Source: a bacterium (lineage in GTDB: Bacteria > Zhuqueibacterota > Zhuqueibacteria > Zhuqueibacterales > Zhuqueibacteraceae). Taken from it: a DNA stretch of 64,000 nucleotides. Below the pieces are notes generated by a model, which did no database searches, was not told the DNA's origin, and saw only the letters and a program-made list of their open reading frames with translations. Location of the stretch: positions 60,634 to 124,633 of the forward strand of contig JAKLJX010000019.1 in assembly GCA_023150945.1 (NCBI GenBank), read 5' to 3'. Of the stretch, positions 44,808 to 55,308 are shown piece by piece. Each line of letters opens with the position of its first letter. Position 1 is the stretch's first letter. A program made the position numbers and the translations under genes.

Positions 44808-47800
44808 CTACCGGATCAGCGCCAGCTTGCGGGTGGCGATCATTTCCTCGCCGGAATTCTGCAGCCGGGCGCGCAACACATAGAAATAAACGCCGGAGGG
44901 CAGCGGCTGGCCGGCGTGGTCGCGGCCGTTCCACCGCGCGCGATGCCGTCCTGCCGGCAGGGTTTCGGCCAACAGCACGCGGATTTGCCGGCCGGTCAAA
45001 TCATAAAGCTGCAGTTCCACCTGCGCCGCCTGCGGCAGCGCGAATTGAATCACGGTTTCAGGATTGAATGGATTCGGCGAATTCTGATACAAAGTGAATT
45101 GCTCCGGCACGACAACTGGATTTTCCGCCACGCCGGTGGTGGAATCCCTGGCTTGCGCAATGAACTCCACGCTGGCGCGCGGCAGCGAATCCAAACTTGC
45201 GGTCAGGCGGTTGAGGCCGGGCTGCGGGCCCAAGCGCCATTGCGCCTGCACCACACCATTGCTGTCGGAAGACACGCTGCTGTTGCCGGCCACGCTGCCG
45301 CCGCCGGCGACAACAGTGAATTTCACCCGGCCCGCATTCACCAAATTACCGAACTGGTCACTGATCCGCGCCATCACCGGCAGCGCCAGCAACTGATTCA
45401 CCCGGCCGGTTTGTTGATTGCCGCCGGCAATCTCGATCCGGGTTGCCGGCAGCGCCACGAAGCGAACCAGCAGGCTGTCATGCAAAGCGAGATCGTCAGA
45501 CATCACCCGCGCCTTGACGGCCTTGCGCTGCGCTTTGGTCGAGCGTAACTCCGCGATGGCAACGCCCAAGCTGTCGGTGGGTGTTTTGGGTTGAATGATG
45601 AAGTTGTTCTCGCCCGTGGCGCTGATCGCCACCAGTTTGCCCGCAGCGGGATTGCCGAAATCGTCCTGCAGGGTGATCTGAATGTGCGCGGCAGATTGAC
45701 TGTCTGCCGGTACGACGGTTCCGTTGACCAGCGTGATTTTCGAACGCAATGGACTCACTGCGCCGGTGATCGCCGTGGCGACGAAATGCAGCGGCGCCGG
45801 CGGCAGGGGCCGGCCGCGGAATCCCGCGGTTGCAGTCACGCGCTGCTGACCGGCAGCGGTGCCCAGCGTCCACTTCACCGCAGCAAGCCCTGCGCTGTCC
45901 GTGACGACTTCCTGGCTGGGTTGCCAGCTTGCCAGGGAACCATTACCCTCCACGACTTTGAAAAGTACCGGATAATCGCGCAACGGAGCGCCCGCGGCAT
46001 CCCAAAGTTGCACCACCAGCGGTTGCGGCAGCGGTGTGGCAATGGCCGCGCTTTGCCCGTTGCCGCTCACGACTGCCATCGTGTCCGGCGGCGCGGTGAT
46101 CACGATGAACTCGGCCCGCACAGTGTCGCTCACGGCGCTGTCCGGCCGCACCAGTACGCGGATGGTATCGCCATAGACGTCGCCCGCGATCAAAGCCGTG
46201 CCCGCTTGCGCCAGGCTGTCGGAGAGCACTGTCTGTTCGAGCGGAAGCTGCCCGTGCGCAAAATGGCCGCTGCCGTTGACAATCCGGAAAGTGACCGGCT
46301 GTTGCGTGAGCGGATTGTTGAAACGATCACTGACTTTCACGGTCAGCGGCGCGGCCGGAGAATTGACCGGCACCAGTTGCTCTCTTTCGCTCAGCCTGGC
46401 CAGCGTTGCGGGTTTGCCGGAATGTGCGCTCGCGAGGCAGGAGATCGGCGAGCCGGTCAGCCCGGGCGCGCGCATCTCGACCTGCACCTCGCCCGGCGTG
46501 GTGCCCAGCGTCAGCCGGGCGGCCGCTTTGCCGGTACTGTCCGTCGCAACGGTGACTTGATTGACGCCATTGAACGTGCCGGCGCCGCTCACCACCACAA
46601 ACTGCACGGGATGATTCTTGAACGGCTTGCCATATTGATCCCTCACCAGCGCCACCAGCGGCTGCGCCAGCGCCAAGCCCACTTCGCCAGTTTGACCGCA
46701 ACCGCTCACCAGACTCAACTGCTGCGCCACGGCGTTGCGGACGGTCGCCGCTTCGACCACGTTGGACATGCCGCTGCCATTGCCAGCTTCATCGAACACG
46801 CGCAGCGCGAAATAATACGGCGTCTGCGGCTGCAAGCCGGTTACCGTGAATGTCTGGGTCAGGCCGGCGGCCAGCGGCGCCGGCGGATTGGGCACCAGCG
46901 TGGCGGTGTTGAAATTGTAGGCGGCAATCGGCCAGGTGGCATAACGAATCTCCAGGCTGTTGGCGCGACCGGCGTTCTCATTGTCGCCGGTGGCGGTCCA
47001 TTGCAGCGTCACGGAATTCATCGTGCTGTCGATCGCGCGCAAGTCCTTCACCTCGCCGGGCGGAATCGCATCGCTCTGCACCCAGGTGATGGTGAAGTCA
47101 TCGACCTGGTTGTTCAATTGCTCGCCGTGAATGAAAACGCCGGCATACCAATAGTTGTCCTTGGGAAATTCCTTGCTGCGGTCTTCCAGCGTGGCGTCCC
47201 AATCGTTGTTGACGTAGTAATCGAAGTACACTGCTTCCGGCTGCTGGCGAATGTAGGCGGTGACCACGTCGCCGGCCACCGGATTGGCATGGGCGGGCTG
47301 CTGATCCACGGATTTGCCCTGGCGGGGATAGTATTCCCACGTGCCGTTCTTGATGATCCACAACCAGACTTGATTCCAGTTGTTGCGATGCCACAGCCAA
47401 TAGCCGCTGGCATCGGAAGAGGCGTCATCGAGCATGAGCGCGTGCGCCCCTTCGCGAATGCCCAGGGCATCGGCGTTTTTGCCCCAGCGGTAGGAGACCG
47501 AAGTGATGGTGCGCCCGGGTTGGTTGAATACCGGCTTGAACACCGCCAGGTAGCGCCATTCGTAGATCGCGGCCGGTGTGAGCCACAACTCACCGTCGAC
47601 AATCTGCCAGTATTGCGGATCGTAGGCCCAATCCGGCCCGACCTCGCTGCGGTTGAAATTGTCCACCACCCGCAGGGTATCCATGCCGCTGCTGCTGGTG
47701 CGCCATTCGAGTTGGAGATGGTCGGACAGGCCCAGCTCGCGCCGCAAGGCGGCCACGTGCGCTGGTTCCGGTTTGGTTTGTTTTGAATCGGAAGGAGATA

Positions 47801-47867
47801 TTGCTGTTGCTGCGTTCACCCAGAATGCTGCGCTCACGCCAAGAACTGCAAGGAGGCTTCGTTTCAT
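44808..47867 (-). CDS. Secreted Ig-repeat (Big/invasin-like) protein with sorting domain
   Basis: 1,019 residues from ATG 47867, which gives a clean signal peptide (MKRSLLAVLGVSAAFWVNAATA). Order: LamG/DUF1080-like beta domain (about 65-260, VDNFNRSEVGPDWAY), Fn3 domain (about 270-380), five bacterial Ig-like units (about 385-920, each with the pattern VxDxxGNPxxxxPVxFxV and TDSxGxAxAxWxLG), then a FlgD/type IX sorting domain (NSPNPFNPETVIQF to ATRKLALIR). Probably an adhesin or surface-attached binding protein; the substrate is unknown. Confidence 0.88.
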   Translation of the reverse strand: MKRSLLAVLGVSAAFWVNAATAISPSDSKQTKPEPAHVAALRRELGLSDHLQLEWRTSSSGMDTLRVVDNFNRSEVGPDWAYDPQYWQIVDGELWLTPAAIYEWRYLAVFKPVFNQPGRTITSVSYRWGKNADALGIREGAHALMLDDASSDASGYWLWHRNNWNQVWLWIIKNGTWEYYPRQGKSVDQQPAHANPVAGDVVTAYIRQQPEAVYFDYYVNNDWDATLEDRSKEFPKDNYWYAGVFIHGEQLNNQVDDFTITWVQSDAIPPGEVKDLRAIDSTMNSVTLQWTATGDNENAGRANSLEIRYATWPIAAYNFNTATLVPNPPAPLAAGLTQTFTVTGLQPQTPYYFALRVFDEAGNGSGMSNVVEAATVRNAVAQQLSLVSGCGQTGEVGLALAQPLVALVRDQYGKPFKNHPVQFVVVSGAGTFNGVNQVTVATDSTGKAAARLTLGTTPGEVQVEMRAPGLTGSPISCLASAHSGKPATLARLSEREQLVPVNSPAAPLTVKVSDRFNNPLTQQPVTFRIVNGSGHFAHGQLPLEQTVLSDSLAQAGTALIAGDVYGDTIRVLVRPDSAVSDTVRAEFIVITAPPDTMAVVSGNGQSAAIATPLPQPLVVQLWDAAGAPLRDYPVLFKVVEGNGSLASWQPSQEVVTDSAGLAAVKWTLGTAAGQQRVTATAGFRGRPLPPAPLHFVATAITGAVSPLRSKITLVNGTVVPADSQSAAHIQITLQDDFGNPAAGKLVAISATGENNFIIQPKTPTDSLGVAIAELRSTKAQRKAVKARVMSDDLALHDSLLVRFVALPATRIEIAGGNQQTGRVNQLLALPVMARISDQFGNLVNAGRVKFTVVAGGGSVAGNSSVSSDSNGVVQAQWRLGPQPGLNRLTASLDSLPRASVEFIAQARDSTTGVAENPVVVPEQFTLYQNSPNPFNPETVIQFALPQAAQVELQLYDLTGRQIRVLLAETLPAGRHRARWNGRDHAGQPLPSGVYFYVLRARLQNSGEEMIATRKLALIR

Positions 47868-48947
47868 TGTCAGCGCCCGGCAAGGTTCAAGGAAATTTGT
47901 CATGTGATCGCAACCGTGCGATAGACCGGGCCATTTCCGCGTTGGGGGCGGGAGCCGGCACCTGCTGCCTTGCCTGGCAAAACTCAAAGGCAATACTAGC
48001 GTTGAGCCGCAGAGACTGCGGAAAGCGCGGCGGGTGAATCACTGCCCGCCACTCTTGCTGTCGGAATGCGGTCCGGGAACTCACTGCTCGGGGCGAGGCT
48101 GGAACCGCCAGACTTGCTGCATGCTTTCGCCCCTCCTGCGCATCTACAGCAAGTGACGTGCCCATGTGTTTGCGAAATCAGACGGACTGAAATCGTCCAG
48201 GTGACTCCGTACCTCGATCAACGCGGCCATGATGGCAGCGGGCCTCTCGCGCAGGCCGGCAGCAGATATCTGCATTTCAGAATGAATCCAATGCAAACAC
48301 GTACACCGGATCTTGTCCGCATCGCGTCGCGCAGCACGAGAGCAGCATCAAGGAGACCCTCCTGGAAAGAGCGGCAACTCCTTGGAAACGAAAAAAGGCC
48401 GGCAGTGGGAGTTCTTTTTGATGGTCACACCGCATTCGGCTGGTTTTCTTTGGTTTGATTCGGCGGGCCGTTGTTTCAGGCTTGGCCGGTCTTGCTACAG
48501 TGAATTCTCCTGATACGTTTTCCACCGTCCTGCACTTGACCGGCGAGCAATAGGCGCTAGGGCACGACGCGATTGGAGAGCAGCCGAGCCGCGCTCTGAA
48601 AATTCCATCAGAATCTTCTTGACAAAGAGGCCCTGTTTTCGCAAACTGCCGCCACTTGGCTTGAGGGGCTGCTGCGTGCAACCAAGCGAGAGGCCGGCAG
48701 AACAGGAGGAGTTTGGTCATGCCGGCGCTTCGGGTGCCTGCGGGGCAAGTCAATGATCCCCCATTCAAACAACACGACCAGTTCTGGCAAGAAACGCAAG
48801 CCGTTTGCGGCTGGTGCTTACCACCGGCGTATTTGCATTGGCGACGCCGAAACACTCCGCGGCAAGTGCAGCCGGAAGCAGTGTCAAGCGAGCAGATCAT
48901 TCCATTTAGCTTTTGACATTAACAAAGATTGTTGGGAGGAATGTGAC
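47868..48947. other. Gene-poor region, about 1.1 kb
   Basis: It lies between the divergent Ig-repeat protein (-) and the lipoprotein (+). The frames inside (for example minus 48277-48900 and plus 48066-48458) have no ribosome site, no domain and a Cys/Arg composition typical of out-of-frame translation. No RNA or repeat was identified. It may hold decayed sequence as well as two promoters. Confidence 0.45.
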
Positions 48948-50081
48948 ATGCTGAAGAAGATCTCGTGGATTTTGGGTATCGCGCTTTGCCTATGGGTATT
49001 GAACAGTTGCGGCCCCAAAGCGGCCCGGGTTACTGGTGAAACGGATCAATTTGGCTGCCAGGAACCGCCACCCTCGGTGTTCACCGCCGCGGGCATTGAC
49101 GCCGAATTCGCGCAATCGAAATTCGGCAAAATCGTCACCGGCGACATCAACCTCAAAACCAATCCCGAAGTCATTTCCCTGGCAAGCAAGGCGGTGACGG
49201 ATTCCAGAATCAGCAGCTACTTGCGATGCCTGGCCATCCATCGCGACGGCTACACCAAGGAACAGGCAGCGTACTTGGAAGAATTGACCAGCTTCATGCG
49301 CACGGGTCCGACCGCCGAAGAATTCATCAAATGGAAAAGCGAGAATCCCTTCCCGGGGACCAAGCCGGAGGCGGGCAACGCCACCAAACAAGACGAGCTG
49401 GTGCAAGCCCGGGAAGCGATCCAACAGCTTCAACAGGAAGTGCAGGCAGCGCAGTCGCGCTTGGAGCAGTTGAAAGCCTCGGAATGGAGTGCCATCGCCC
49501 GGTCGCACAACTGGCTTCCTGAAAAGGAATGTGACAGCGCGTGGAAAAGCAATGAAGGAGAGGGCCGGGACGCGGCCGGCCGGCGGGTGCGGGTGAGAAT
49601 CAACACGCTGACGCAGGAATACCGCTGGGTCTTTGCACGTTCGGATGTGGTGGAAGCCTACTCGCCTCCCATTGATCCGCGAGCTCACGTGAAAAAATTG
49701 AACATCAGCAACGCCAAGTTCGGCATTGTTTGCGTCGGCACGGCCTCCTCCGAGGGCGAAAGGGGAGAAGAAGAATCCCGCGCCAAAGGCCGCGCCGAAA
49801 GGCTGCAGATCATCTTTCGCGAAGAATTCAACAATGTGCCGGCGTTGTACAGCCTCAGCCTGGGCCAGTTTCAACACAAGCAGAAGAGTTTCAATCCGCA
49901 GGCCACGCGCGACGAGCGCAGAGTTATTGTCATCGAAATACTCGATCGCGACCAAGAGGTGAATCTCACGGAGGCGATCAAGGATGCTTTGCTGAAAGTC
50001 ATTGAGAAAGTCAGGCAGGAAGGGGCAATCCCGTTTTGGGATTTCAGGGATTATACTGCTTTCGATCTCTACGGGGCCTAG
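48948..50081 (+). CDS. Lipoprotein with coiled coil and OmpA-like C-terminal region
   Basis: 377 residues. The start at 48948 follows GGGAGGA at 48934-48940. Lipobox LWVLNSC-GP near residue 20. A coiled coil lies near 155-185 (QAREAIQQLQQEVQAAQSRLEQL). The last ~130 residues include VCVGTASSEGERGEEESRAKGRAERLQ and RRVIVIEIL, a pattern like an OmpA/peptidoglycan-binding domain (GxAS.EG...RA..V...L...RRV). The OmpA resemblance is inference; if right, the protein would link the outer membrane to the wall. Confidence 0.7.
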   Translation: MLKKISWILGIALCLWVLNSCGPKAARVTGETDQFGCQEPPPSVFTAAGIDAEFAQSKFGKIVTGDINLKTNPEVISLASKAVTDSRISSYLRCLAIHRDGYTKEQAAYLEELTSFMRTGPTAEEFIKWKSENPFPGTKPEAGNATKQDELVQAREAIQQLQQEVQAAQSRLEQLKASEWSAIARSHNWLPEKECDSAWKSNEGEGRDAAGRRVRVRINTLTQEYRWVFARSDVVEAYSPPIDPRAHVKKLNISNAKFGIVCVGTASSEGERGEEESRAKGRAERLQIIFREEFNNVPALYSLSLGQFQHKQKSFNPQATRDERRVIVIEILDRDQEVNLTEAIKDALLKVIEKVRQEGAIPFWDFRDYTAFDLYGA

Positions 50082-50251
50082 GAACGATTCCGGCGGGAGA
50101 AGTCGTGGACGCTGGAGCCCGTCGCGATTTCTCCCCGAGCCGTGCCGGCACTTTGGCGCCTCTCTATTTCAATGCAACTGACCAGGTGCCGGGGGGAGCG
50201 GCCGTGGTTGCAGCAACAGCTTGGAAGACGCAACAATTCTATGAGGACAAC

Positions 50252-51178
50252 ATGCAGGACGCACTCAGGAGGATTCCTGGAATGAAGGCTATTGCCCGTT
50301 TGGCGATGCGGCTCGCCAACGCCGCCCAATCAACGATGTCGCCGTTTGTGCAGCATTTTTCTGCCGGCCACTTCTATTCACCTTTGCCCGACGTCAAATG
50401 GCTGCGCCGCCAACGGCGTGCTCTCTTCGACCGCACCGCCACCGAATGCCCCGGTGTCGACCTCCGCGAGGCACAGCAGCAAGAAGTGCTCGATGAGCTG
50501 GCGGTCTTCTACGATGAACTCCCATTCCCGGCCTCGCCCGACCCTTTGTTTCGCTACCACTATGAGAATCGTTATTTCTCATATGGCGATGCGGTGGTGT
50601 TGTATGCCATGCTGCGCCGCCTCCGGCCGCAGCGAGTCGTGGAGGTGGGTTCGGGATTTTCCTCGGCGGCCATGCTGGATATTGACGAGCGCTTTCTCGG
50701 CGGCAAGACGCAGTTTACCTTCATCGAGCCGCATCCGGAACGGCTGCTGGCGTTGTTGCGGCAGCAGGATTTGCACCGGTGCTCGGTGCTGCAAATGCCG
50801 GTGCAAAAAGTAAATCTGGCAACATTCGCTGCACTCGCGGCCGGTGACGTTCTCTTTGTGGACTCTTCCCACGTCGTCAAGATCGGAAATGATGTCCGGC
50901 ATCTTCTCAGCCAAGTTTTGCCGCGCCTGCGCGCCGGCGTGGTGGTGCACTTCCACGACATTTTTTGGCCGTTTGAATATCCGGAAGAATGGGTGTTCGG
51001 CGGACATGCCTGGAATGAAGCATATTTTCTCCATTCCTTTCTGCAGTTCAACACCGCCTTTGAGATCGTCTACTTCAATTCGTACATGGCGGTACGGCAT
51101 CATGAGAGGCTCCGGGAAAAGATGCCGCTCGCTCTGAAGAATGCCGGCGGCAGCCTGTGGCTCAGAAAAACGGCGTGA
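50252..51178 (+). CDS. SAM-dependent methyltransferase (Methyltransf_24-like)
   Basis: 308 residues from ATG 50252, preceded by GAGGAC. The motif I region is VVEVGSGFSSAAMLDID; FIEPHPERL follows, then LFVDSSHVVKIGNDVRHLLSQVLPRLRAGVVVHFHDIFWPFEYP, typical of class I methyltransferases of the Methyltransf_24 type often found with cell-surface glycan genes. The acceptor is unknown. The frame is open upstream but that part overlaps the preceding lipoprotein gene in another frame. Confidence 0.82.
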   Translation: MQDALRRIPGMKAIARLAMRLANAAQSTMSPFVQHFSAGHFYSPLPDVKWLRRQRRALFDRTATECPGVDLREAQQQEVLDELAVFYDELPFPASPDPLFRYHYENRYFSYGDAVVLYAMLRRLRPQRVVEVGSGFSSAAMLDIDERFLGGKTQFTFIEPHPERLLALLRQQDLHRCSVLQMPVQKVNLATFAALAAGDVLFVDSSHVVKIGNDVRHLLSQVLPRLRAGVVVHFHDIFWPFEYPEEWVFGGHAWNEAYFLHSFLQFNTAFEIVYFNSYMAVRHHERLREKMPLALKNAGGSLWLRKTA

Positions 51179-51449
51179 CTTGCTGCGCTACGCCGGCCCG
51201 GTACCATGGCCTGCGCAAGCCCCCTGATCGCCAGCGCCTCTTGCAGCGTTGCCCGGCACGCCGGCCCTTGCCGGCGAATCCGCCTCTCGCGACCCCGCCG
51301 CGAGAGGCGGCAAGGCCGTGGTTTCTCCCCCGCGTCTCTCTTGCTACAACCATTCACCAAATCCTTGCCGGATGACAGCAGGAGTGCATGCGCTTATCGA
51401 GCTTGCCGCCCGCCGCCTTTTGTCCACCAAACCAACCGGAGTGAAAAGC

Positions 51450-52145
51450 ATGCTGGAGATCGTTGATTTGAGTCAGGAAATCTTTTCGGACATGCCGGTG
51501 TTTCCCGGCCTGCCGGCAGTCAAGATCACCATGCACGTTTCGCACGAAGAGTGGGACGGCCTCGCAGGAAACGAAATCGTCTCACCCGCGGTGAATCGCC
51601 TCGAACTGGGCGAACACACCGGTACGCACGTCGATGCCTTCAATCACATGGCCCGGCAGTATCGTGGGCAATCCATCGACACGATGCCGCTCACGCTGTT
51701 TTACACCGCAGGCCTCTGCCTGGATTTGTCGTACAAACGTCTGCGCGAGCTGATCACGCCGGAGGATCTCGAACGGGCGCTGGCCGCCGCGGCGCTTGCG
51801 ATCAAACCGGGCGATACCGTGCTGCTCTACACCGATCACTATCGCCGCGCCTTCGGCACCGATGATTGGCACCACGGACCGGGCCTGAGCACGGAAGCCG
51901 CGCGCTGGCTGGGGCAACACAAAATTGCCGCGTTCGGTGTGGAACCGGCTGCGCCGGGCGTGCGCCATGTTTCCAACCAGCAGGTTCATCATATTTGCGG
52001 CGAAATGGGTTTCACGCATTATGAGAACATGATCAACTTGCATCAGCTCATCGGCCGCGGCCGTTTTCGCTTCATTGCGTTGCCACTCAAAATTCGCGGT
52101 GGAACCGGCTCGCCGGTGCGCGCGGTGGCGGTCTGGGAAGAATGA
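51450..52145 (+). CDS. Cyclase family (kynurenine formamidase-like) hydrolase
   Basis: 231 residues from ATG 51450; GGAG at 51438-51441. The metal motif HTGTHVDAFNH (56-66) matches HxGTHxDxPxH of the cyclase/KynB family, which hydrolyses N-formylkynurenine or related amides and esters using divalent metal. PGDTVLLYTDH and GVEPAAPGV are also family-like. The precise substrate cannot be read from the sequence. Confidence 0.88.
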   Translation: MLEIVDLSQEIFSDMPVFPGLPAVKITMHVSHEEWDGLAGNEIVSPAVNRLELGEHTGTHVDAFNHMARQYRGQSIDTMPLTLFYTAGLCLDLSYKRLRELITPEDLERALAAAALAIKPGDTVLLYTDHYRRAFGTDDWHHGPGLSTEAARWLGQHKIAAFGVEPAAPGVRHVSNQQVHHICGEMGFTHYENMINLHQLIGRGRFRFIALPLKIRGGTGSPVRAVAVWEE

Positions 52146-52259
52146 GCGAGAAGAGTTGCCGTTGATTCCCGCGCCGGCGTTCGGACGAGTTGAACGGAAT
52201 ACGCTGCCCCGCGTCTCATGCTGCAAGCGCGCACACAATGTGTAACCGAGAGGGAAATA

Positions 52260-53240
52260 GTGTTGGACCTGAAGCCATCGATACGCTGCCGCCATCCGAT
52301 TCACTCCGGCCTCGCACTCCGGCTGGCCCTGGCCATTGCGCTGGCAAGCCCGGCCGCCGGCCAGCGGGTGCCGGTCGAGGTACTGATTGAGAATCGCTTC
52401 AACGCCGGTGAGGGATTGTGTTTCAATGGCGAGGGCCGCCTGTTTGTCGGCGCCAACCGCGCCGTGTGGGAAATCACGCCCGAGGGCGAAGCCCGCAAGC
52501 TGGCAGAGTTCACTTCGAATTTGGGCATGGCACCCATCGGCGAACGTGATCTGCTCAAGGCGGATTTTGGCCCGCTGGTGTTCCCGCAACATGGCCCCAA
52601 TCATGACGGCGTCGTGTATCGCCTCACGCCGGAGGGCGACACCACGACCGTGGCAAGCGGCATCGGTGATCCCAACGCAATCGTCGTGCTGCCCGACCGT
52701 TCGTTTCTCGTTTCCGACGACTTCACGCACTTCATCTACCAGGTCACACCAGCAGGCACAGTGAGTGTGTTTACCGAGGCGATTCCGTTTCCCAACGGCC
52801 TCGCGCTCAGCCCTGACGCCGGCGTGCTCTACGTGGCGCGCATTTTCCGCCGCGCGCCTGATTTGCCGGCGCCGGCGCGTTTTCAGGACTTCAGTGATGA
52901 AGTCTGGCGCTTGCCGTTGCGCAACTGCCGGCCGGCAGCATCACCGGAAGTGATTTTTCGCACCGGTGGAGAATCGGGGCCGGACGGTTTGGCGGTGGAT
53001 GGGGAGGGGCGAATCTACCTGGCTGCGGCACGCGCCGGCCAGCTTTGGCGCATTACGCCGCAATCCGGCAAAGGCGAATTGCTGGTAGACGAGCTGCCCG
53101 GTTTGGCGAGCATTGCGTTTGGCCGGGGCGCATTCGATCATCAATCTCTTTATGCGATGCAGATTCGCGGCGGTCGCGTGCTCCGACTGCAGGTCGGCGC
53201 CCGCGGCGCCAAGCTTCATCTGGGCGGGCATGGGAAATGA
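52260..53240 (+). CDS. Exported SMP-30/gluconolactonase-like beta-propeller protein
   Basis: 326 residues from GTG 52260, which has GAGAGGGA five bases upstream; ATG 52218 is an alternative. A signal peptide (about 1-35, ending ALASPAAGQ) is followed by repeated blades (GEGLCFNGEGRLFVGA, DPNAIVVLPDRSFLVSDD, FPNGLALSPDAGVLYVAR, GPDGLAVDGEGRIYLA), typical of SMP-30/NHL propellers. Lactonase activity is possible but not proven. Same strand, 114 bp after the cyclase. Confidence 0.82.
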   Translation: MLDLKPSIRCRHPIHSGLALRLALAIALASPAAGQRVPVEVLIENRFNAGEGLCFNGEGRLFVGANRAVWEITPEGEARKLAEFTSNLGMAPIGERDLLKADFGPLVFPQHGPNHDGVVYRLTPEGDTTTVASGIGDPNAIVVLPDRSFLVSDDFTHFIYQVTPAGTVSVFTEAIPFPNGLALSPDAGVLYVARIFRRAPDLPAPARFQDFSDEVWRLPLRNCRPAASPEVIFRTGGESGPDGLAVDGEGRIYLAAARAGQLWRITPQSGKGELLVDELPGLASIAFGRGAFDHQSLYAMQIRGGRVLRLQVGARGAKLHLGGHGK

Positions 53241-53600
53241 TGGTAACCGCATACCAACGCCGCCTGCGGCCAAGATTTTGACCTCGCCGGAGATTCCCCC
53301 ACTCGCGTCGTGCCTGGAGAGACACCCCAAGTTGCAAGCGCGCTGGAACAACTGGCATATGCCTGCGTATATTCCCCGCCGCTGTCCAGACACGACCGCG
53401 CGACCTTTGGTGTTCACATTCCCTTTCTGCCGGTGCCGCCTTCCGCATCGAGATCAGCCGGCAGTGAGGGCAGGCTCAGACGCGTGCGTCTATTCGACGC
53501 ACCCTCTCCTACTTTCTGGTGAAGCAAGCCCGGTGTTTGCGGAGCATTCACGAGCAGGAGAAGCGTGCGCAGCGGTGAACCACAATCCCAAGGAGAAGCA
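53241..53600. other. Intergenic region
   Basis: 360 bp with no convincing gene, repeat or promoter. Short frames lack ribosome sites. Confidence 0.35.
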
Positions 53601-55007
53601 ATGCCAGACCTCAAGCTGAAACAAAACGTCATCGACGATTTCAAGTCCCGCCTGCGCGGTCCTCTCATTTTCCCCACTGAGTCCGCTTACGAGGAAACGC
53701 GTTCCATTTGGAATGCAATGATCGACCGGCGGCCGGCGCTGATCGCGCGTTGTCTCGGCGTGGCCGACGTGCAGGCGTGCGTGAATTTTGTCCGCGAGCA
53801 CCGGCTGCCCTTTTCGATCCGCGGCGGCGGCCACAACATTTCGGGACTTGCGGTTACGGACGGCGGACTCATGATCGATCTTTCCCTCATGCGCGGCGTG
53901 TGGGTGGATCCCGCCGCCCGCAGGGCCCGCGCCCAAGCCGGTTGCTTGTTGGGCGATGTCGATCGCGAGACACAGATCCACGGCCTGGCAACGGTGATGG
54001 GCTTCGTTTCGAACACGGGCATTGCGGGCTACACCCTGGGCGGCGGTTTCGGGTATCTCACCCGCCGCTTCGGCTGGACCACGGACAACCTGCTGAGTGT
54101 GGAAATGGTCACTGCCGGCGGGCAAGTGGTGCGGGCGGACGAGAAGGAGAATGCCGATTTGTTTTGGGGATTGCGCGGCGGCGGCGGCAATTTCGGCATT
54201 GTGACGAATTTCGAATACCAACTCCATGCGATCGGCCCGGAGGTCATTGCCGGCGGAATTGCCTGGCGTGGTGAAGACGCTGCCGAAGTGCTGCAGATGT
54301 ATCATGCCCTCACGCAACAGGCGCCGCCGGAACTCACTTGCGCGGCGGCCTTGCGCCTGGCACCGCCGGCTCCCTGGTTGCCGAAGGAAATTCACGGCCG
54401 GCCCATCGTGGCCTTGTTCGTGTGTTATTCCGGACCGATTGCAGAGGGGGAGAAGGTGGTGGCCGCAATCAAAGCGTTTGGCGCGCCAGTGGGCGATATT
54501 GTGCAGCGGCGGCCTTATGTGGCGCAGCAAAGTCTGCTGGATGCCACCCAGCCCAAGGGCCGGCGGTATTACTGGAAATCCGAGTATCTGTCCAAGCTCG
54601 ACGCGGAGATTTTCCCGCGCGCGATCGCGCACGCGAAGGATTTCAAATCGCCGCACGCGGCCATCATCTTCTTTCCGATCGACGGCGCGATCCGCAGACT
54701 CCCGGATGATCATTCGCCCGTGGGCAACCGCAATGCCGCTTGTGTGCTCAACATTGCCGCAGCCTGGGACAAAGCCGAGGAAGATGACGCCAACGTGGCC
54801 TGGGCGCGCACGGCATGGCAGGATATGCGCCGCTTCTCAACGGGCGGCACCTACATCAACTTTCTCACGGAAGAGGAAGGCGAGGACCGCATCCGGGCGG
54901 CTTATGGCGACAACTATCAACGCCTGGTCGAAGTGAAGACGAAATGGGATTCGGAAAACCTGTTCCGGATGAACAAGAACATCGCGCCGCGGCCGCCGCG
55001 CGGATGA
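53601..55007 (+). CDS. FAD-linked oxidase, berberine-bridge-enzyme (BBE) family
   Basis: 468 residues; AAGGAGA six bases before ATG 53601. The FAD-binding domain has RGGGHN with His78 (site of the histidyl-FAD link) and YTLGGGFGYLTRRFGWTTDNLL, then GLRGGGGNFGIVT. The extreme C-terminus YINFLTEEEGEDRIRAAYG...RLVEVKTKWDSENLFRMNKNI is the BBE motif. Such enzymes oxidise sugars or alcohols using O2. The second covalent Cys of bicovalent members is not at its usual place, so single attachment is likely. Confidence 0.93.
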   Translation: MPDLKLKQNVIDDFKSRLRGPLIFPTESAYEETRSIWNAMIDRRPALIARCLGVADVQACVNFVREHRLPFSIRGGGHNISGLAVTDGGLMIDLSLMRGVWVDPAARRARAQAGCLLGDVDRETQIHGLATVMGFVSNTGIAGYTLGGGFGYLTRRFGWTTDNLLSVEMVTAGGQVVRADEKENADLFWGLRGGGGNFGIVTNFEYQLHAIGPEVIAGGIAWRGEDAAEVLQMYHALTQQAPPELTCAAALRLAPPAPWLPKEIHGRPIVALFVCYSGPIAEGEKVVAAIKAFGAPVGDIVQRRPYVAQQSLLDATQPKGRRYYWKSEYLSKLDAEIFPRAIAHAKDFKSPHAAIIFFPIDGAIRRLPDDHSPVGNRNAACVLNIAAAWDKAEEDDANVAWARTAWQDMRRFSTGGTYINFLTEEEGEDRIRAAYGDNYQRLVEVKTKWDSENLFRMNKNIAPRPPRG

Positions 55008-55057
55008 AATTGCCTGGCCCGGCGTGCAATTCTGAACGTCGGCAGTCACTGCAGTGA

Positions 55058-55100
55058 AATCCCACAGCAAAGCCCGCAGTTTTGCTGTGGGATTCTTTTT
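55058..55100 (+). terminator. Rho-independent terminator
   Basis: AATCCCACAGCAAA pairs with TTTTGCTGTGGGATT around GCCCGCAG, with CTTTTT following. Ends the BBE-family gene. Confidence 0.92.
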
Positions 55101-55308
55101 GCACGTTTGGCGTGCCGCCTCTCCCACCGTCTATCTTCCCTGGCAAAAATTTCCGCAAAATCTCGCCGATGCCGTTAGTGTCTAGACAAACACATTAAAA
55201 CCCAACTTCCGCGAAGGGAGGTTCTCTCGAACCGGCAGGCCGCCGGGCGCGAGGAGGGGCCCGCTTCGCGAACCCTTGGTTTCACCGCCACCCATTGCCA
55301 GGGTTTCT

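Noticed and set aside
45591..47786. A 731-codon open frame on the plus strand
   Set aside because: Antisense to the Ig-repeat protein, with the Arg/His-rich composition typical of shadow frames.
48277..48900. A 207-codon minus-strand gene
   Set aside because: Cys/Arg-rich out-of-frame composition, no start signal and no domain.
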